Of a stretch of 64,000 nucleotides of DNA, positions 1-9,292 are shown piece after piece (positions within the stretch are counted from its first letter, which is position 1; each line of letters begins with the position of its first letter). The stretch lies in the NCBI RefSeq assembly GCF_030816935.1, contig NZ_JAUSYO010000001.1, forward strand, positions 3,596,001 to 3,660,000, read 5' to 3'. The notes beneath the pieces are model-generated. The model worked only from the letters and a program-made list of their open reading frames with translations, was not told the DNA's origin and searched no databases. A program made the position numbers and the translations under genes. Origin of the DNA: Arthrobacter sp. B3I9 (GTDB taxonomy: Bacteria; Actinomycetota; Actinomycetes; Actinomycetales; Micrococcaceae).

Positions 1-1274
1 GGCCGGGTTCACGCCGGTCCCGTAGAAGATGCCGATGAGCACCGTCGCTGTGATCGCGCCGACGTAGCGGCAGGTCTGGTAGATTCCGGCGGCCACGCCG
101 CGTTCCTCCGGCCGGGTGGAGAGGAACATGCCCTGGCTGGTGGCGATACTCACCACCCCGTATGGGACCCCCAGCAGGGCAGTCACTCCAATGACAAGAG
201 GAATGGCGAATGACGCCGTCAGTAGCCACATCGTCGCGGATGCGACGATCAGCAGTACGACGCCGGCAATCAGCACCCGCTTCACGCCGAAACGGTCCAT
301 TGCGCGGACCGCGGGCGGCGTCACTACCACCGACATCGCGGCTAGGGGAAGCATCAGGATGCCGACGATCCCCGGGTTGTATCCGCCGGCTTCCTGCAGC
401 AGCTGAGGCAGGCCGAAGAACGCGAAATAGTAGACGCCGCTGAAGAGGGCGAAGCCCAGATAGACGAGCAGCAGCTCGCGGTTTGAACCCAACAGCCGGA
501 GGTCCAGGAACGGCGGGGCGAAGCGCAGTTCACGCCACACGAAGAGCACGGCCAGCAGGGTCCCGGCGCCCAGTAGCCACCAGCGGTATCCCGGCAGGAC
601 ATTCAGCAGCGACATCATCACAAGCACCATGGCCGCCAAGAAGGCGAGGATTCCCGGTATGTCGGAGTCCCGCAGCAGCTCGGAGACCTTGCCGCGTTCA
701 CGTTCCTCATCCGCCGGGGCGAACCGCCGGACCAGGAGAATGGCCGCGAGCGCGAGAGGAACGTTGATCAGGAACAGGGCCTGCCAGCCGACCAGGCTCA
801 CCAGAAGCCCGCCGACCACCGGTCCGACGGCCGCCGCTGAGGTGTTGGCCATCTGGATCCGGCCCAGCGGACGACTGGACTGCACCTCGGCCAGCCGGGC
901 CAGCGGCCCCACCAGAACAACGGCACTGGGATACGCCGTCGCGGTCCCGAGTGCCATGAACGCCCGCGCCACGCACAGCAGCGCGAAGTTCGGCGCGAAC
1001 GGTGCCACGGCGCAGGTCACGGCAACCACTGCCATCCCCAGCATGAACAGGCGGCGCGGCCCGAACCGGTCCGCCAACCGGCCCATCACCGGCTGGCCCG
1101 CGGCAGAGGTCAGGTAGAACGACGTGATCACCCAGGTGACCGCGGCGACGTGAGCCCGAAGTCCGCGCGCAGCACCACAAGGGCGACGGCGATCATGGAC
1201 GAGTTCAGCGGGTTCAGCGCCGTGCCAAGGCTGAGGCCTGCGACGGCGAGGCCGGTCCGGGGAGAGTTGCTCAC
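1..1274 (-). pseudogene. MFS drug-efflux-type transporter, frameshifted and cut by the window edge
   Basis: A GTG start at 1274 opens a frame reading a typical first MFS helix (start of the product VSNSPRTGLAVAGLSLGTAL). It hits a stop near 1138 because one base is missing at about 1148-1152. The shifted frame then stays open to base 1 and reads a normal MFS protein: AAVTWVITSFYLTSAAGQPV, then the loop motif GRLADRFGPRRLF, then further membrane segments. The fold and the AVTWV motif C region suggest a multidrug/proton antiporter of the DHA type. The C-terminus lies outside the window. Either this is a recent pseudogene or the sequence lacks one base; the long intact downstream frame (over 370 codons) favours a sequencing or assembly error. 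Confidence 0.75.
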
Positions 1275-1530
1275 GGCAACAGTCTGTCGCACGACGGGTG
1301 CCGATCAGAACTCGGTGTCAGCCGGCGGACGCCCATGGGCGCGTCATGCGGCGCAGGCTTTGGGCCACGCGGCGCCTGGGAGCCCCCGGAAAACCGCGGA
1401 TGTCCTCCCCACGCCGGCCGAAAGGCTGCCTCCCGTGACGCCTGGCGCCTTACCCGAGTCTGAGCCCGGCTCGACGCAAGCGACGACAGAAAGGTCGACG
1501 CCCGCGCGCTGGCGAGCCGCAAGCCGGCCC

Positions 1531-1866
1531 TTAGCGGTCCGTCTTCGCCACCGTCATCAGGATGGCAGAATCCTCTTCCGCCTCCAGGCTGTGCAGACCG
1601 TCCGGCACGATCAGGAGATCACCGGCCTTCCCCTGCCAGGACTCGTTGCCTGCCTGCAGGCGTACGCAGCCATGGAGCACGAACACCGTGGCTTCACCGG
1701 GGTTCAGGTGCTCGCTCAACTGGGTGCCCGCCCGGAACGCCATGACGGTCTGCCGGAGCACTTTCTCATGGCCGCCGAATACCGTGTCACTGGCCCGGCC
1801 GCTCGGCGCCGCCACCGCTGCCGCGATCTGCTGTCGGGCCAGGGCCTCGATCGATATCTTTTGCAT
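1531..1866 (-). CDS. small single-domain cupin protein
   Basis: The product has 111 residues. The ATG at 1866 was chosen because the cupin-type sequence starts there (MQKISIEALARQQIAAAV); the open frame extends 20 codons further without family-like sequence. The cupin core spans roughly residues 30-105: the first motif is around SEHLNPGEATVFVLHGCVRL, with His and Glu, and the second is around GDLLIVPDGLHSLEAEEDS, with His. This is the small cupin_2 barrel that often binds a metal, and the sequence gives no substrate. It is divergent from recQ, with about 146 bases between the starts. Confidence 0.75.
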   Translation of the reverse strand: MQKISIEALARQQIAAAVAAPSGRASDTVFGGHEKVLRQTVMAFRAGTQLSEHLNPGEATVFVLHGCVRLQAGNESWQGKAGDLLIVPDGLHSLEAEEDSAILMTVAKTDR

Positions 1867-2012
1867 GGCCCCACCGTACCTAGAATCACCGGTTGTGCCG
1901 AGTGCCCTTGGCCCCGGACGGTGCACCCCAGCGGCACTGACGAAGGGAACGGGTTAGGCTGGTGGCACGGCTGAAGCCAACGGCCAACGGATCGTCCCAC
2001 CGGAGCACCGCC

Positions 2013-3797
2013 ATGACCAAGGCCCTTGAAGACCCCGCCGCCAACTCTCCTGCAACCGCCCCGCCCACCGGCACAGAGGCCCAGCAAACAGCCGCCGAAC
2101 TGCGCCGGCTTGCCGCGGAAACCTTTGATCTGCCGCACCTGCGCAGCGGACAACTGACCGGAATGGCCGCGCTCGCAGCGGGCCGCGACGTCCTTGCAGT
2201 CATGCCCACCGGCTACGGCAAGTCCGCCGTCTACCAGGTCGCCGCCGTGGCCATCCGCCAACGGGAGGCCGACGCTGACCGGCCGGGTATCGCCGTCGTG
2301 GTTTCCCCCTTGATCGCCCTGCAGGAAGACCAGGTGGACAGCCTGAACACCCGCCTCGGTCCGCAGACCGCGGTGGTGGTCAACTCCAATCACAGTGCTT
2401 CTGAGCTGGAGGAAGCCTGGCAGTCCGCAGAGACCGGAAAAGCTACCTTCCTCTTCCTCGCCCCGGAGCAACTGGCCAAGGACGCCACCGTGGACCGCCT
2501 CGCGGCCTTGAACGTCGCGCTGTTCGTCGTGGACGAGGCGCACTGCGTGTCCTCCTGGGGCCACGACTTCAGGCCCGACTACCTCGGGCTGGGCGCGGTC
2601 CGCAGCCGGCTTGGCAACCCTCCGGTGGCAGCCCTCACCGCAACTGCCGCCCGGCCCGTCCGGGAGGAGATCCGGGAGCGGTTGAAGATGAAGGACCCGC
2701 TGGTCCTGGTCCATGGCTTCGACCGGCCCAAAATCCGGCTCGAGGTGATCCGCCACCAGGAAGACAAGGCGAAGCGCCGTGCCGTCGTCGAGCGGGTCAC
2801 AGAGCTGGCCACCGGCTCCGTAACAGGGCTCGCCGGACCCGGGCTTGTCTACGCCGCTAAACGCAAGGACACGGAGAAGTACGCGGAGAAGCTGGTCAAG
2901 AAGGGCTTGCGTGCCGAGGCTTATCACGCGGGCCGAAGCAAGGAGGACCGCGAGCGCGTCTACGGGCTCTTCATGGACGACCAGCTGGACGTGGTGGTCG
3001 CGACCACGGCGTTCGGCATGGGCATCGACAAGCCCAACGTCCGCTTTGTGGTCCATGCCGACATCACTGAGTCGCTGGACAGCTACTACCAGGAAATCGG
3101 CCGCGCCGGCCGGGACGGCGAACCCGCCCTCGCTGAACTGCACTACCGGTCCGAGGACCTCGGCCTGCGCCGGTTCTTCGGCACCCACAACGCGGACGAG
3201 GACGCGCTGCTGGCTGTCCTTACCGCCCTCCGCAGCGCCGACGGCCCGCTGGCCAAGTCCGCCCTGGCGGAGGCGACCGGCTTTTCGCCGCGGAGGCTAA
3301 CCGGCTTGCTGAACCAGCTCCAGGAGACGCGGAAAGTCAAAGTAGGAAAGCGGGGCGTGAAGCTCGACGCCGGCGCGAAGCTGCCTAAGGTGGTGGCGGC
3401 AGCGGTGGAACTCGCCGAAGCCCGGCAGCGGATGGACCACTCCCGGATTGAAATGGTGCGCGGCTACGCCGAGACCGACAGCTGCCGCCGGCAGTACCTG
3501 CTCGGCTACTTCGGCGAGGACCTTCCCGAAGGCTGCGGCAACTGCGACAGCTGCACCAACGCCGCTGCCTCCCCCGCCAGCCCGGACGACGGCGACACCG
3601 CCTCAGATGCCGGCTCCGACGACGGCGCCGAGCTTTTCCCGCTGCAGTCCGGGGTGGTCCACAAGGAGTGGGGTCCGGGCCTGGTGATGCGGCACGAGGA
3701 CGATGTCATTACCGTGCTCTTCGAGCAGGAGGGCTACAAGACCTTGTCCCGGACCGCCGTCGTAGAGCACGGGCTGCTCACCCGGGCACGGGACTGA
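2013..3797 (+). CDS. recQ: ATP-dependent DNA helicase RecQ
   Basis: The product is a 3'-5' DNA helicase for repair and recombination, 594 aa from the ATG at 2013. An upstream in-frame start would add 17 residues unlike the family. Walker A is MPTGYGKSA at about residue 64, and the DEAH box with the RecQ aromatic-rich loop (DEAHCVSSWGHDFRPDY) is at about 172. Helicase motif VI is QEIGRAGRDG near 365. The RQC zinc site is at about 490-513 (CRRQYLLGYF, then GCGNCDSC). No HRDC domain follows; instead an acidic linker leads to a C-terminal module (HKEWGPGLVMRHEDD) common in actinobacterial RecQ. It stands alone, divergent from the cupin gene and convergent with the acylphosphatase gene. Confidence 0.95.
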   Translation: MTKALEDPAANSPATAPPTGTEAQQTAAELRRLAAETFDLPHLRSGQLTGMAALAAGRDVLAVMPTGYGKSAVYQVAAVAIRQREADADRPGIAVVVSPLIALQEDQVDSLNTRLGPQTAVVVNSNHSASELEEAWQSAETGKATFLFLAPEQLAKDATVDRLAALNVALFVVDEAHCVSSWGHDFRPDYLGLGAVRSRLGNPPVAALTATAARPVREEIRERLKMKDPLVLVHGFDRPKIRLEVIRHQEDKAKRRAVVERVTELATGSVTGLAGPGLVYAAKRKDTEKYAEKLVKKGLRAEAYHAGRSKEDRERVYGLFMDDQLDVVVATTAFGMGIDKPNVRFVVHADITESLDSYYQEIGRAGRDGEPALAELHYRSEDLGLRRFFGTHNADEDALLAVLTALRSADGPLAKSALAEATGFSPRRLTGLLNQLQETRKVKVGKRGVKLDAGAKLPKVVAAAVELAEARQRMDHSRIEMVRGYAETDSCRRQYLLGYFGEDLPEGCGNCDSCTNAAASPASPDDGDTASDAGSDDGAELFPLQSGVVHKEWGPGLVMRHEDDVITVLFEQEGYKTLSRTAVVEHGLLTRARD

Positions 3798-3810
3798 GCC
3801 GCCGCGGAGA

Positions 3811-3897
3811 ACCGAGCCGGGCCGCTCGGCCTAACGAAGAAATATAAGCCGGGCCGCTGGGCCTAACGGGGGAACCGAGCCGGGCCGCTCGGCTTAG
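3811..3897. repeat. three degenerate copies of a 25-bp GC-rich hairpin unit
   Basis: Copies lie at 3811-3835, 3844-3867 and 3874-3897. Each reads close to CCGAGCCGGGCCGCTCGG followed by CTAACG, and each can fold into a 6-bp-stem hairpin (CCGAGC/GCTCGG). The array sits exactly between the convergent recQ and acylphosphatase genes, and the third copy runs into the acylphosphatase stop codon. A bidirectional terminator role is plausible, though no T-tract is present. Confidence 0.6.
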
Positions 3898-4199
3898 TAC
3901 ACGACGTCGAAGTCGTTAAACTCCCCGGTGGCCGCGGTGACCTGTTCCTCGACATTGGCCACACGTCCGGGCGCTTCCGGGGAGCGCAGCCAGCGACGGA
4001 ACTCGAGTACCGCGGGCTGCGGTCCCTCCGCCACAATGCCGACCGACCCGTCGTCGTTGTTCCGGACGGTGCCCGTCAGCCCCAGCTCCTCCGCCTTGCG
4101 CACCGTCCAGTACCGGAAGCCGACGGCCTGGACGGCGCCTTCTGCCTTGGCCGTCAGCCGCACACGCTCACCGGAATCGTCGGCCCGAAAATCTGCCAT
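3894..4199 (-). CDS. acyP: acylphosphatase
   Basis: A small cytosolic enzyme of about 101 residues that hydrolyses acyl phosphates. The ATG at 4199 (MADFRADDSGERV) matches the family N-terminus better than the ATG three codons upstream. The active-site loop reads GAVQAVGFRYW, with the catalytic Arg conserved in VGFR; the usual GRVQGVGFR is slightly altered (R to A, G to A). The catalytic Asn is present in TGTVRNNDDGSV. The gene is convergent with recQ. Confidence 0.9.
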   Translation of the reverse strand: MADFRADDSGERVRLTAKAEGAVQAVGFRYWTVRKAEELGLTGTVRNNDDGSVGIVAEGPQPAVLEFRRWLRSPEAPGRVANVEEQVTAATGEFNDFDVVY

Positions 4200-4369
4200 G
4201 CCCTCCAATCTAGCGCGCTGCGGCGGCGGGACATCGGGACTTTCGCCCCTTACCCGGCCATTACCCCCAAGGCAGGCTTGTCAGCACTGCGGGACCTGTC
4301 GAGCAAAACGGCATCAGCACAGACGAAGTGCCTCACCTGCCCGCGGTAATTGCCCGAAAGGACAGAAAA

Positions 4370-4633
4370 ATGGCAGGACAATTCGAACTATTCACAGACT
4401 CAGAGTCCAACGTCCGGTTCCGGCTGCTCGGAGCGGACGGAACGGTGTTGGCTGTTTCCAAGCCGTACGCCGACAAACGCGCGGCAGCGGACGGCATCAT
4501 GGCCGTGCGCGAGTGCGCGGGCACCGGCCTGATCAAAGAGACCCGGTCCAACGCATGGGGCGGTACCGGTCGGATCAGGCCGGGCGTGCCCAGCCCCTCG
4601 CACCGCAGTCACAGGCATTTCCCCGCCGTCTAG
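4370..4633 (+). CDS. DUF1508 (YegP-like) small protein
   Basis: An 87-aa protein. The ATG at 4370 follows a GAAAGGA ribosome-binding sequence. Residues 3-50 (FELFTDSESNVRFRLLGADG, then SKPYADKRAAADGIMAVREC) form one DUF1508 unit, a beta-beta-alpha fold of unknown function found in YegP and in many stress-related actinobacterial proteins. E. coli YegP carries two such units. The C-terminal 30 residues are basic and His-rich. The gene stands alone between the acylphosphatase gene and the ABC operon. Confidence 0.8.
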   Translation: MAGQFELFTDSESNVRFRLLGADGTVLAVSKPYADKRAAADGIMAVRECAGTGLIKETRSNAWGGTGRIRPGVPSPSHRSHRHFPAV

Positions 4634-4778
4634 ACGCCGCCGTCCAGACGTAAGGTCTCCTGCCGGGAACCAGCCGGCTCCCGGCAGGAGCCCGACCAAG
4701 CCCCGGGCCCGCGGTCCAGCCCGGCGGATAAAGTAAGCGCCCGGGCTGCAGGGCGGTCCGGCATAGGCGGGAGCAGCC

Positions 4779-5741
4779 ATGGGCGAACCGCGGGTCCACA
4801 TCAGCGGCTTCCGAATGGACTTCGGGAACACCACGGTGATCCGCGACCTGTCCTTCGACGTTCACGCCGGCGAAACCTTCGGCTTCTTGGGCAGCAACGG
4901 TTCAGGGAAGACGACGACGATCCGGGCGCTCCTGGGAATCTACGAGCCCACCGCAGGCATCCTCCACATCAACGGACGCGGGTTCAAGCCCGAGCACGGC
5001 GACAGGCTGGGCTACCTCCCGGAGGAACGCGGGCTGTACAAAAAGGAAAAGGTCATCGACATCATGACCTACTTCGGCCGGCTCAAAGGAGTGGAAAAGC
5101 GCGCCGCCCGGCGCTGGTCCCTCGAGTACCTCGAGCGGGTCGCCCTGGCGGACAAAGCCGGTTCCCTGCTGGACAAGCTCTCCAGCGGCCAGCAGCAAAA
5201 GGTCCAGCTCGGCGTCACCATCATGAACCGGCCCGAACTCCTCATCCTCGACGAGCCGACGAAGGGGTTCGACCCCGTCAACCGGCGCCTGTTGATCGAG
5301 ATCATCGCTGAGCAGAAACAGGCCGGCGCCACCGTGGTGATGGTCACCCACCAGATGGAAGAGGTGGAGCGACTCTGCGACCGCGTCATCCTGCTCAAGG
5401 ACGGCACGGCCGAGGCCTACGGGACCATCGACGAAGTGCAGAACAAGTACGGCGGCAGGATGATCAGGCTCAGGTACAGCGGCGTGATCCCCCGCTCGCC
5501 CCATTACGATGCCGTGCTCGAGGAAACCAACTATGCCGAACTGAGCATCACAGACGCCACCGACGAGGCGGCCATCCTCAAAAACCTCGTCGACGCCGGC
5601 GTCCGGGTGCGCAGTTTCACCACCACCAAGGTTTCGCTTGAGGACATCTTCATCCGCGTCTACGGCGACCAGAACAGCCCCGGCCCGTCCCCAACAGCCG
5701 CTCCGGCCGGGCTTCCCGCGCGGGCAGGGGAAGGGGTGTAG
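4779..5741 (+). CDS. ABC transporter ATP-binding protein (NatA/EcsA-like)
   Basis: A 320-aa ATPase subunit. Walker A is GSNGSGKTTT near residue 39, the signature is LSSGQQQKVQ near 137, and Walker B is LLILDEP near 157; the switch His lies in VMVTHQMEEVERL. Residues 220-300 match the DUF4162-like C-terminal extension typical of drug/sodium export ATPases. The permease gene starts 5 bases after its stop, so the two are co-transcribed and form one exporter with the permease as membrane partner. The substrate is unknown; NatAB-type sodium export or antimicrobial resistance are the nearest precedents. Confidence 0.9.
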   Translation: MGEPRVHISGFRMDFGNTTVIRDLSFDVHAGETFGFLGSNGSGKTTTIRALLGIYEPTAGILHINGRGFKPEHGDRLGYLPEERGLYKKEKVIDIMTYFGRLKGVEKRAARRWSLEYLERVALADKAGSLLDKLSSGQQQKVQLGVTIMNRPELLILDEPTKGFDPVNRRLLIEIIAEQKQAGATVVMVTHQMEEVERLCDRVILLKDGTAEAYGTIDEVQNKYGGRMIRLRYSGVIPRSPHYDAVLEETNYAELSITDATDEAAILKNLVDAGVRVRSFTTTKVSLEDIFIRVYGDQNSPGPSPTAAPAGLPARAGEGV

Positions 5742-5746
5742 CGTCC

Positions 5747-7015
5747 GTGGCCCAGCATAATCTCGGAACGGTCATCGGCTTCGAGTTCGTCCGCACCGTG
5801 ACCAAGCGGCGGTTCTGGATCGGCACGCTGTCCGTGCCCGTCATCATGGCAGTGGTGTTCGGCTTGATCTACCTGAGCAACACCACCACCGACACCGCCT
5901 CGGAGGCCCAGAAATCGGCCCAGTTCAGCATCGCCTACACCGATGCCTCCGGCCTGATCACCGCCGAAGAAGCTGCCCTCTTCGGCGCCCGGCCCGCCGA
6001 GACGCCCGACGCCGGTCTGCAGGGCGTGCAGGCAGGGACGCTGGAGGCCTACTTCGATTTCCCGGCCCGCCCGGACACGGACGTGATCCGTGTCTACGGC
6101 GCGGACAAGGGGATCTTTGAGAACGGCAAGTATGCCGCCGTCGCACAGGCCATGCTGACCCGCGCCGTCGAACAGAAAATCGGCTCAGCCGAGCTGTCCA
6201 CCCTGGCCGGGGGCAAAGCCACAATCGAAACCGTCACCTACGACGGGACGCAGGAATCCGGCGGGCTGGGCTCCGTCATTCCGCCTCTGGTTTTCCTCGT
6301 CATCTTCTACGGGCTCATCGTTCTGCTGGCCGGTCAAATGCTCAATTCCACCCTGGAGGAGAAGGAAAACCGCGTGACGGAGATGATCCTGACCACGCTC
6401 AAACCGACCACGCTGATCGCGGGCAAAGTGGTCGCGCTGTTCGCGATAGGGCTGGTCCAGATGATCGTGTTCCTCTCCCCGGTCCTCATCGGTTGGCTGC
6501 TCCTGCCCGACCAGCTGACCCCGGCCACGCTGGCCCTGCCACCACTGATCTTCGACCCGATCCGGATGGCCGTGGGCTTCCTGATCCTGGTGGGCGGCTT
6601 TGCCTTGTTCACCACCACGCTGGTGGCCATCGGCGCCGTCATGCCGACCGCCAAGGAAGCCGGGAACGTCCTGGGCGTCATGATGGCGCTGATCTTCATA
6701 CCGTTCTACGCGGTGGCCCTGGTGGTCTCCGACCCGCACTCCATGATCGTGCAGGTCTTCACCTACTTCCCCTTCTCCGCCCCGGTCACCGCGCTGCTGC
6801 GCAACGGTTTCGGTTCCCTGAACCCGCTCGAAGCTGGAATCGTGATCGTGATCCTGTTCGTCGGGGCCGCCGTCATGCTCCGCCTCGCCGTGCGGCTCTT
6901 CCAGTACGGCTCGATCTCCTACACCTCGAAGGTCAATATCCGCACTGCGCTCCGGGCCGGCTCGCGGCAGGCCTCCCCAGCCGCACCGCAGCCGGGTGGC
7001 GAGGCGTCCGGCTAG
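5747..7015 (+). CDS. ABC-2 type transporter permease (NatB/YhaP-like)
   Basis: A 422-aa permease with a GTG start at 5747, preceded by a GGGGAAGGGG purine tract inside the end of the ATPase gene. One membrane segment lies at about residues 20-45 (FWIGTLSVPVIMAVVFGLIY), a ~130-residue extracytoplasmic domain follows, and five to six helices lie from about 180 onward. The motif NSTLEEKENRVTEMILT is the coupling helix typical of NatB/YhaP permeases. The gene partners the preceding ATPase. Confidence 0.9.
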   Translation: MAQHNLGTVIGFEFVRTVTKRRFWIGTLSVPVIMAVVFGLIYLSNTTTDTASEAQKSAQFSIAYTDASGLITAEEAALFGARPAETPDAGLQGVQAGTLEAYFDFPARPDTDVIRVYGADKGIFENGKYAAVAQAMLTRAVEQKIGSAELSTLAGGKATIETVTYDGTQESGGLGSVIPPLVFLVIFYGLIVLLAGQMLNSTLEEKENRVTEMILTTLKPTTLIAGKVVALFAIGLVQMIVFLSPVLIGWLLLPDQLTPATLALPPLIFDPIRMAVGFLILVGGFALFTTTLVAIGAVMPTAKEAGNVLGVMMALIFIPFYAVALVVSDPHSMIVQVFTYFPFSAPVTALLRNGFGSLNPLEAGIVIVILFVGAAVMLRLAVRLFQYGSISYTSKVNIRTALRAGSRQASPAAPQPGGEASG

Positions 7016-7043
7016 CGACGCGTCCCGTTAGTGACGCTTCCGG

Positions 7044-8108
7044 CTAACGAATCGTCCGGCCAGTGACGGCCAGGAACTCCCGGATCTTCTCGGCCATCGG
7101 CTTTGCCTGGGTCCAGTGCAGGTAGTGGCCACCGGCAAGCGGAACGATCTCGTGGCGCTGGACATTCTTCAGCAGCTCCTCGAGCGTGGCGGCCTTGGCG
7201 GGCTCCTCCGATTCCCCGGCGCCGGACACAAAGGCCAGTACCGGCAGCCCGTCCGGGTAGCGGACGCCCCGGAGAGCCGAAGCGTTGTTTCCGATCCGCG
7301 CCGTCTCGTCTTCCACGGCCTGGTTGCCCAGGTTCCAGCTCGTCATGAGGCGTATCCGCTCCCGTTCGTCGGCCGTGTATGCGTTTCCGTCCGGCTCGGC
7401 CAACCCCGGAGCCACGGCCACTACCGCGCGGGCCACCCCCGTGACCGAGAGCATCCGCAGCCACCCCGGCCCCTGCAGTGGCAGCTCCACCGGGCCTTCC
7501 GTTGCCTTGGGCACGGTGGGGTCAATCCCGATTACGGCTGAGACCTCCGAAGGGTACCGGTTGACGTAGTCCAGCATGTAGAAACCGGCGATCGAGTGCC
7601 CCGCCAGTAGATACGGCCTTGCGATGTTGAGATTGGTGAGGACCTCGTGGAGTTCGGTGCTGATGTCCTGGTTGGTCCGCTCGCTGGCAGTGAGGTCACT
7701 GTAGCCATATCCAAACCCCTCGACGACGATCACGTTGAAGTCGGGCAGCTCCCGAATCAGGGGCGCGAAGTCCAGCGCCGGCGCGGCCGTACCAAGCCCG
7801 CTGAGCAGCACCATCGGCGGCCCGGTGCCCCCACTGCGGTACACGTTGACGGCGCCGCCGGCGATGTCCATCCGTTCCCCGTACGGGGCGATAGTGGCCC
7901 GCTCATACCTTTCGAGCAGCAGATTGACCGCCGTCGACGCCAGCACCAGCCCGAGTACGGCCAGGACGACAATAGCGACGCGGCGCAGGGCCCTCCGCGG
8001 CCGCCCACGCCGCTCGGGCCGCTGGCGGACCGTTCCCGGTTGACGGTCCGCGTCGTTGGAGGCAGAATCCGCGGAGGATTCTTTGGGGCTGCGAGCGTAC
8101 GGGCCCAT
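7044..8108 (-). CDS. membrane-anchored alpha/beta hydrolase
   Basis: A 354-aa protein. A basic cytoplasmic N-terminus of ~40 residues precedes one membrane helix (VAIVVLAVLGLVLASTAVNL, about 44-64), so the catalytic domain is probably outside the membrane. The hydrolase fold shows the nucleophile elbow GHSIAG (Ser about 175), a catalytic Asp in GIDPT or later in FVSG, and a His in GGHYLHWTQ near residue 331. The substrate is unknown. It is convergent with the ABC permease gene, 28 bases away. Confidence 0.8.
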   Translation of the reverse strand: MGPYARSPKESSADSASNDADRQPGTVRQRPERRGRPRRALRRVAIVVLAVLGLVLASTAVNLLLERYERATIAPYGERMDIAGGAVNVYRSGGTGPPMVLLSGLGTAAPALDFAPLIRELPDFNVIVVEGFGYGYSDLTASERTNQDISTELHEVLTNLNIARPYLLAGHSIAGFYMLDYVNRYPSEVSAVIGIDPTVPKATEGPVELPLQGPGWLRMLSVTGVARAVVAVAPGLAEPDGNAYTADERERIRLMTSWNLGNQAVEDETARIGNNASALRGVRYPDGLPVLAFVSGAGESEEPAKAATLEELLKNVQRHEIVPLAGGHYLHWTQAKPMAEKIREFLAVTGRTIR

Positions 8109-8184
8109 GGCCGCTCTTTCCGTGCCTGGCGTTCCAGCAAGCTGGTGGAACTTGTACGGTGCCAGAACGAACGCTGGAACGCAA

Positions 8185-8598
8185 TCACTTCGCTTTCGCT
8201 GCCCTCCAAAGGAGGACAGCCAGCGCCGCCGTGACGGGTGTCCAGATCATCCGTTCAACGATGGACGGGGACGCCAGGTTCACCGCTGCCCCCATCACCA
8301 TGAGCCCGGCTGCCCCATAGAGGACCCGCCGGCGGAGGACCGGCGGAACCAGGGATGTTCCGGCGGCCGATGCCAGCACCACGTAGACGGCGGATGCTCC
8401 CGCGCTCGTTGTGCGGAAGGAATCCGGCAGGACCCCCGGATTCCCACCGCCATAGGAAGCTGCCCCCCACGGCGCCCCCAGGGCAAGGGCGGCCTGGAAT
8501 CCCGCGAGCCCGAGAAGGAGCGCTGCGGCCGCCTTTCCTGCCGGGACGGCCGAGCCGCTGCCGGCCAAGTGGAGGGGTGCTCGTGTGTCTGCTTCCAT
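8185..8598 (-). CDS. four-helix membrane protein of unknown function
   Basis: A 137-aa hydrophobic protein with segments at about 20-42, 65-85, 90-110 and 113-132. No family was recognised. It is divergent from the PadR regulator at 8672, and the shared 73-bp gap contains a perfect palindrome, so it is the likely regulated partner of PadR. Confidence 0.65.
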   Translation of the reverse strand: MEADTRAPLHLAGSGSAVPAGKAAAALLLGLAGFQAALALGAPWGAASYGGGNPGVLPDSFRTTSAGASAVYVVLASAAGTSLVPPVLRRRVLYGAAGLMVMGAAVNLASPSIVERMIWTPVTAALAVLLWRAAKAK

Positions 8599-8618
8599 CG
8601 CGGATCCTTTGGCTCTTC

Positions 8619-8639
8619 AGCGTTCGGCAGCCGAACGCT
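8619..8639. promoter_or_regulatory. perfect 10-1-10 palindrome, probable PadR operator
   Basis: AGCGTTCGGC, one central A, then GCCGAACGCT. The arms match with no mismatch. It lies between the divergent membrane-protein and PadR genes, where an autoregulated PadR dimer would bind to control both. Confidence 0.65.
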
Positions 8640-8671
8640 CCTACCATCTTCCAGATATAACCGGAGTACCG

Positions 8672-9292
8672 ATGACACGTTCGGACCAGACGCAGACTGC
8701 CGTCCTGGGCGCCCTGAGCGTCATGCCGATGTCCGGTTATGCGCTCCGGGAGGAAATCAAAAACACCCTGGGACATTTCTGGAGCGAAAGCTTCGGCCAG
8801 ATCTACCCTGCCTTGGCCGAACTCCAGCGCTCTGGGCTCGTCCAGCGCCAGGACCAAGCCGGGGGCCGTTCCTCCAGATATGACATCACCCCGGCCGGCA
8901 CGGCCCGGCTCCGGGACTTGCTCACGGAACCGCCCCAGCCGAACAAACCCCGGAACGGCGTGCTCCTGCGCCTCTTCTTCGGGCGGCAGCTCGGACCGGA
9001 CGCATGCCGCCGGCTGGTGCTCGAGGCACGTGACCAGGCCGAAACCCAGCTCGCGGCCATGGAAACGGCCCGGTCCGAACTGGCTGAAGGCAAGCTTGGG
9101 GACAACACGCCGTTTGCGCTGATCACCGTGGCGGCCGGCGAACACTCCGCGCGGGCCACCATCGCCTGGGCCAACGACGCCCTGGCCATCCTCGAGGCGC
9201 TGGACGAGTCACCGAACAATTCGCCGAGCAAGGCACCGAACGATTCACCGAACGAGCCGCCTGCTACTTCCCCGCCGGCCGCAGCGACGTGA
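8672..9292 (+). CDS. PadR family transcriptional regulator
   Basis: The ATG at 8672 gives a 206-aa protein starting MTRSDQTQTAVLGALSVMPM; an upstream open frame overlaps the divergent gene and the palindrome and is rejected. Residues 8-80 are the PadR winged helix (MSGYALREEIKNTLGHFW, then QIYPALAELQRSGLVQ), and residues 95-185 form the C-terminal dimerisation helices (Vir_C type). The tail has repeats of SPNN/SPSK/SPNE-like Asn-Ser-Pro. Its 3' end overlaps the convergent lipoprotein gene by 29 bases. Confidence 0.88.
   Translation: MTRSDQTQTAVLGALSVMPMSGYALREEIKNTLGHFWSESFGQIYPALAELQRSGLVQRQDQAGGRSSRYDITPAGTARLRDLLTEPPQPNKPRNGVLLRLFFGRQLGPDACRRLVLEARDQAETQLAAMETARSELAEGKLGDNTPFALITVAAGEHSARATIAWANDALAILEALDESPNNSPSKAPNDSPNEPPATSPPAAAT

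Noticed and set aside
1716..3188. 490-codon open frame on the minus strand opposite recQ
   Set aside because: Its product has no family-like blocks, and recQ motifs on the plus strand are complete; it is a high-GC antisense artefact.
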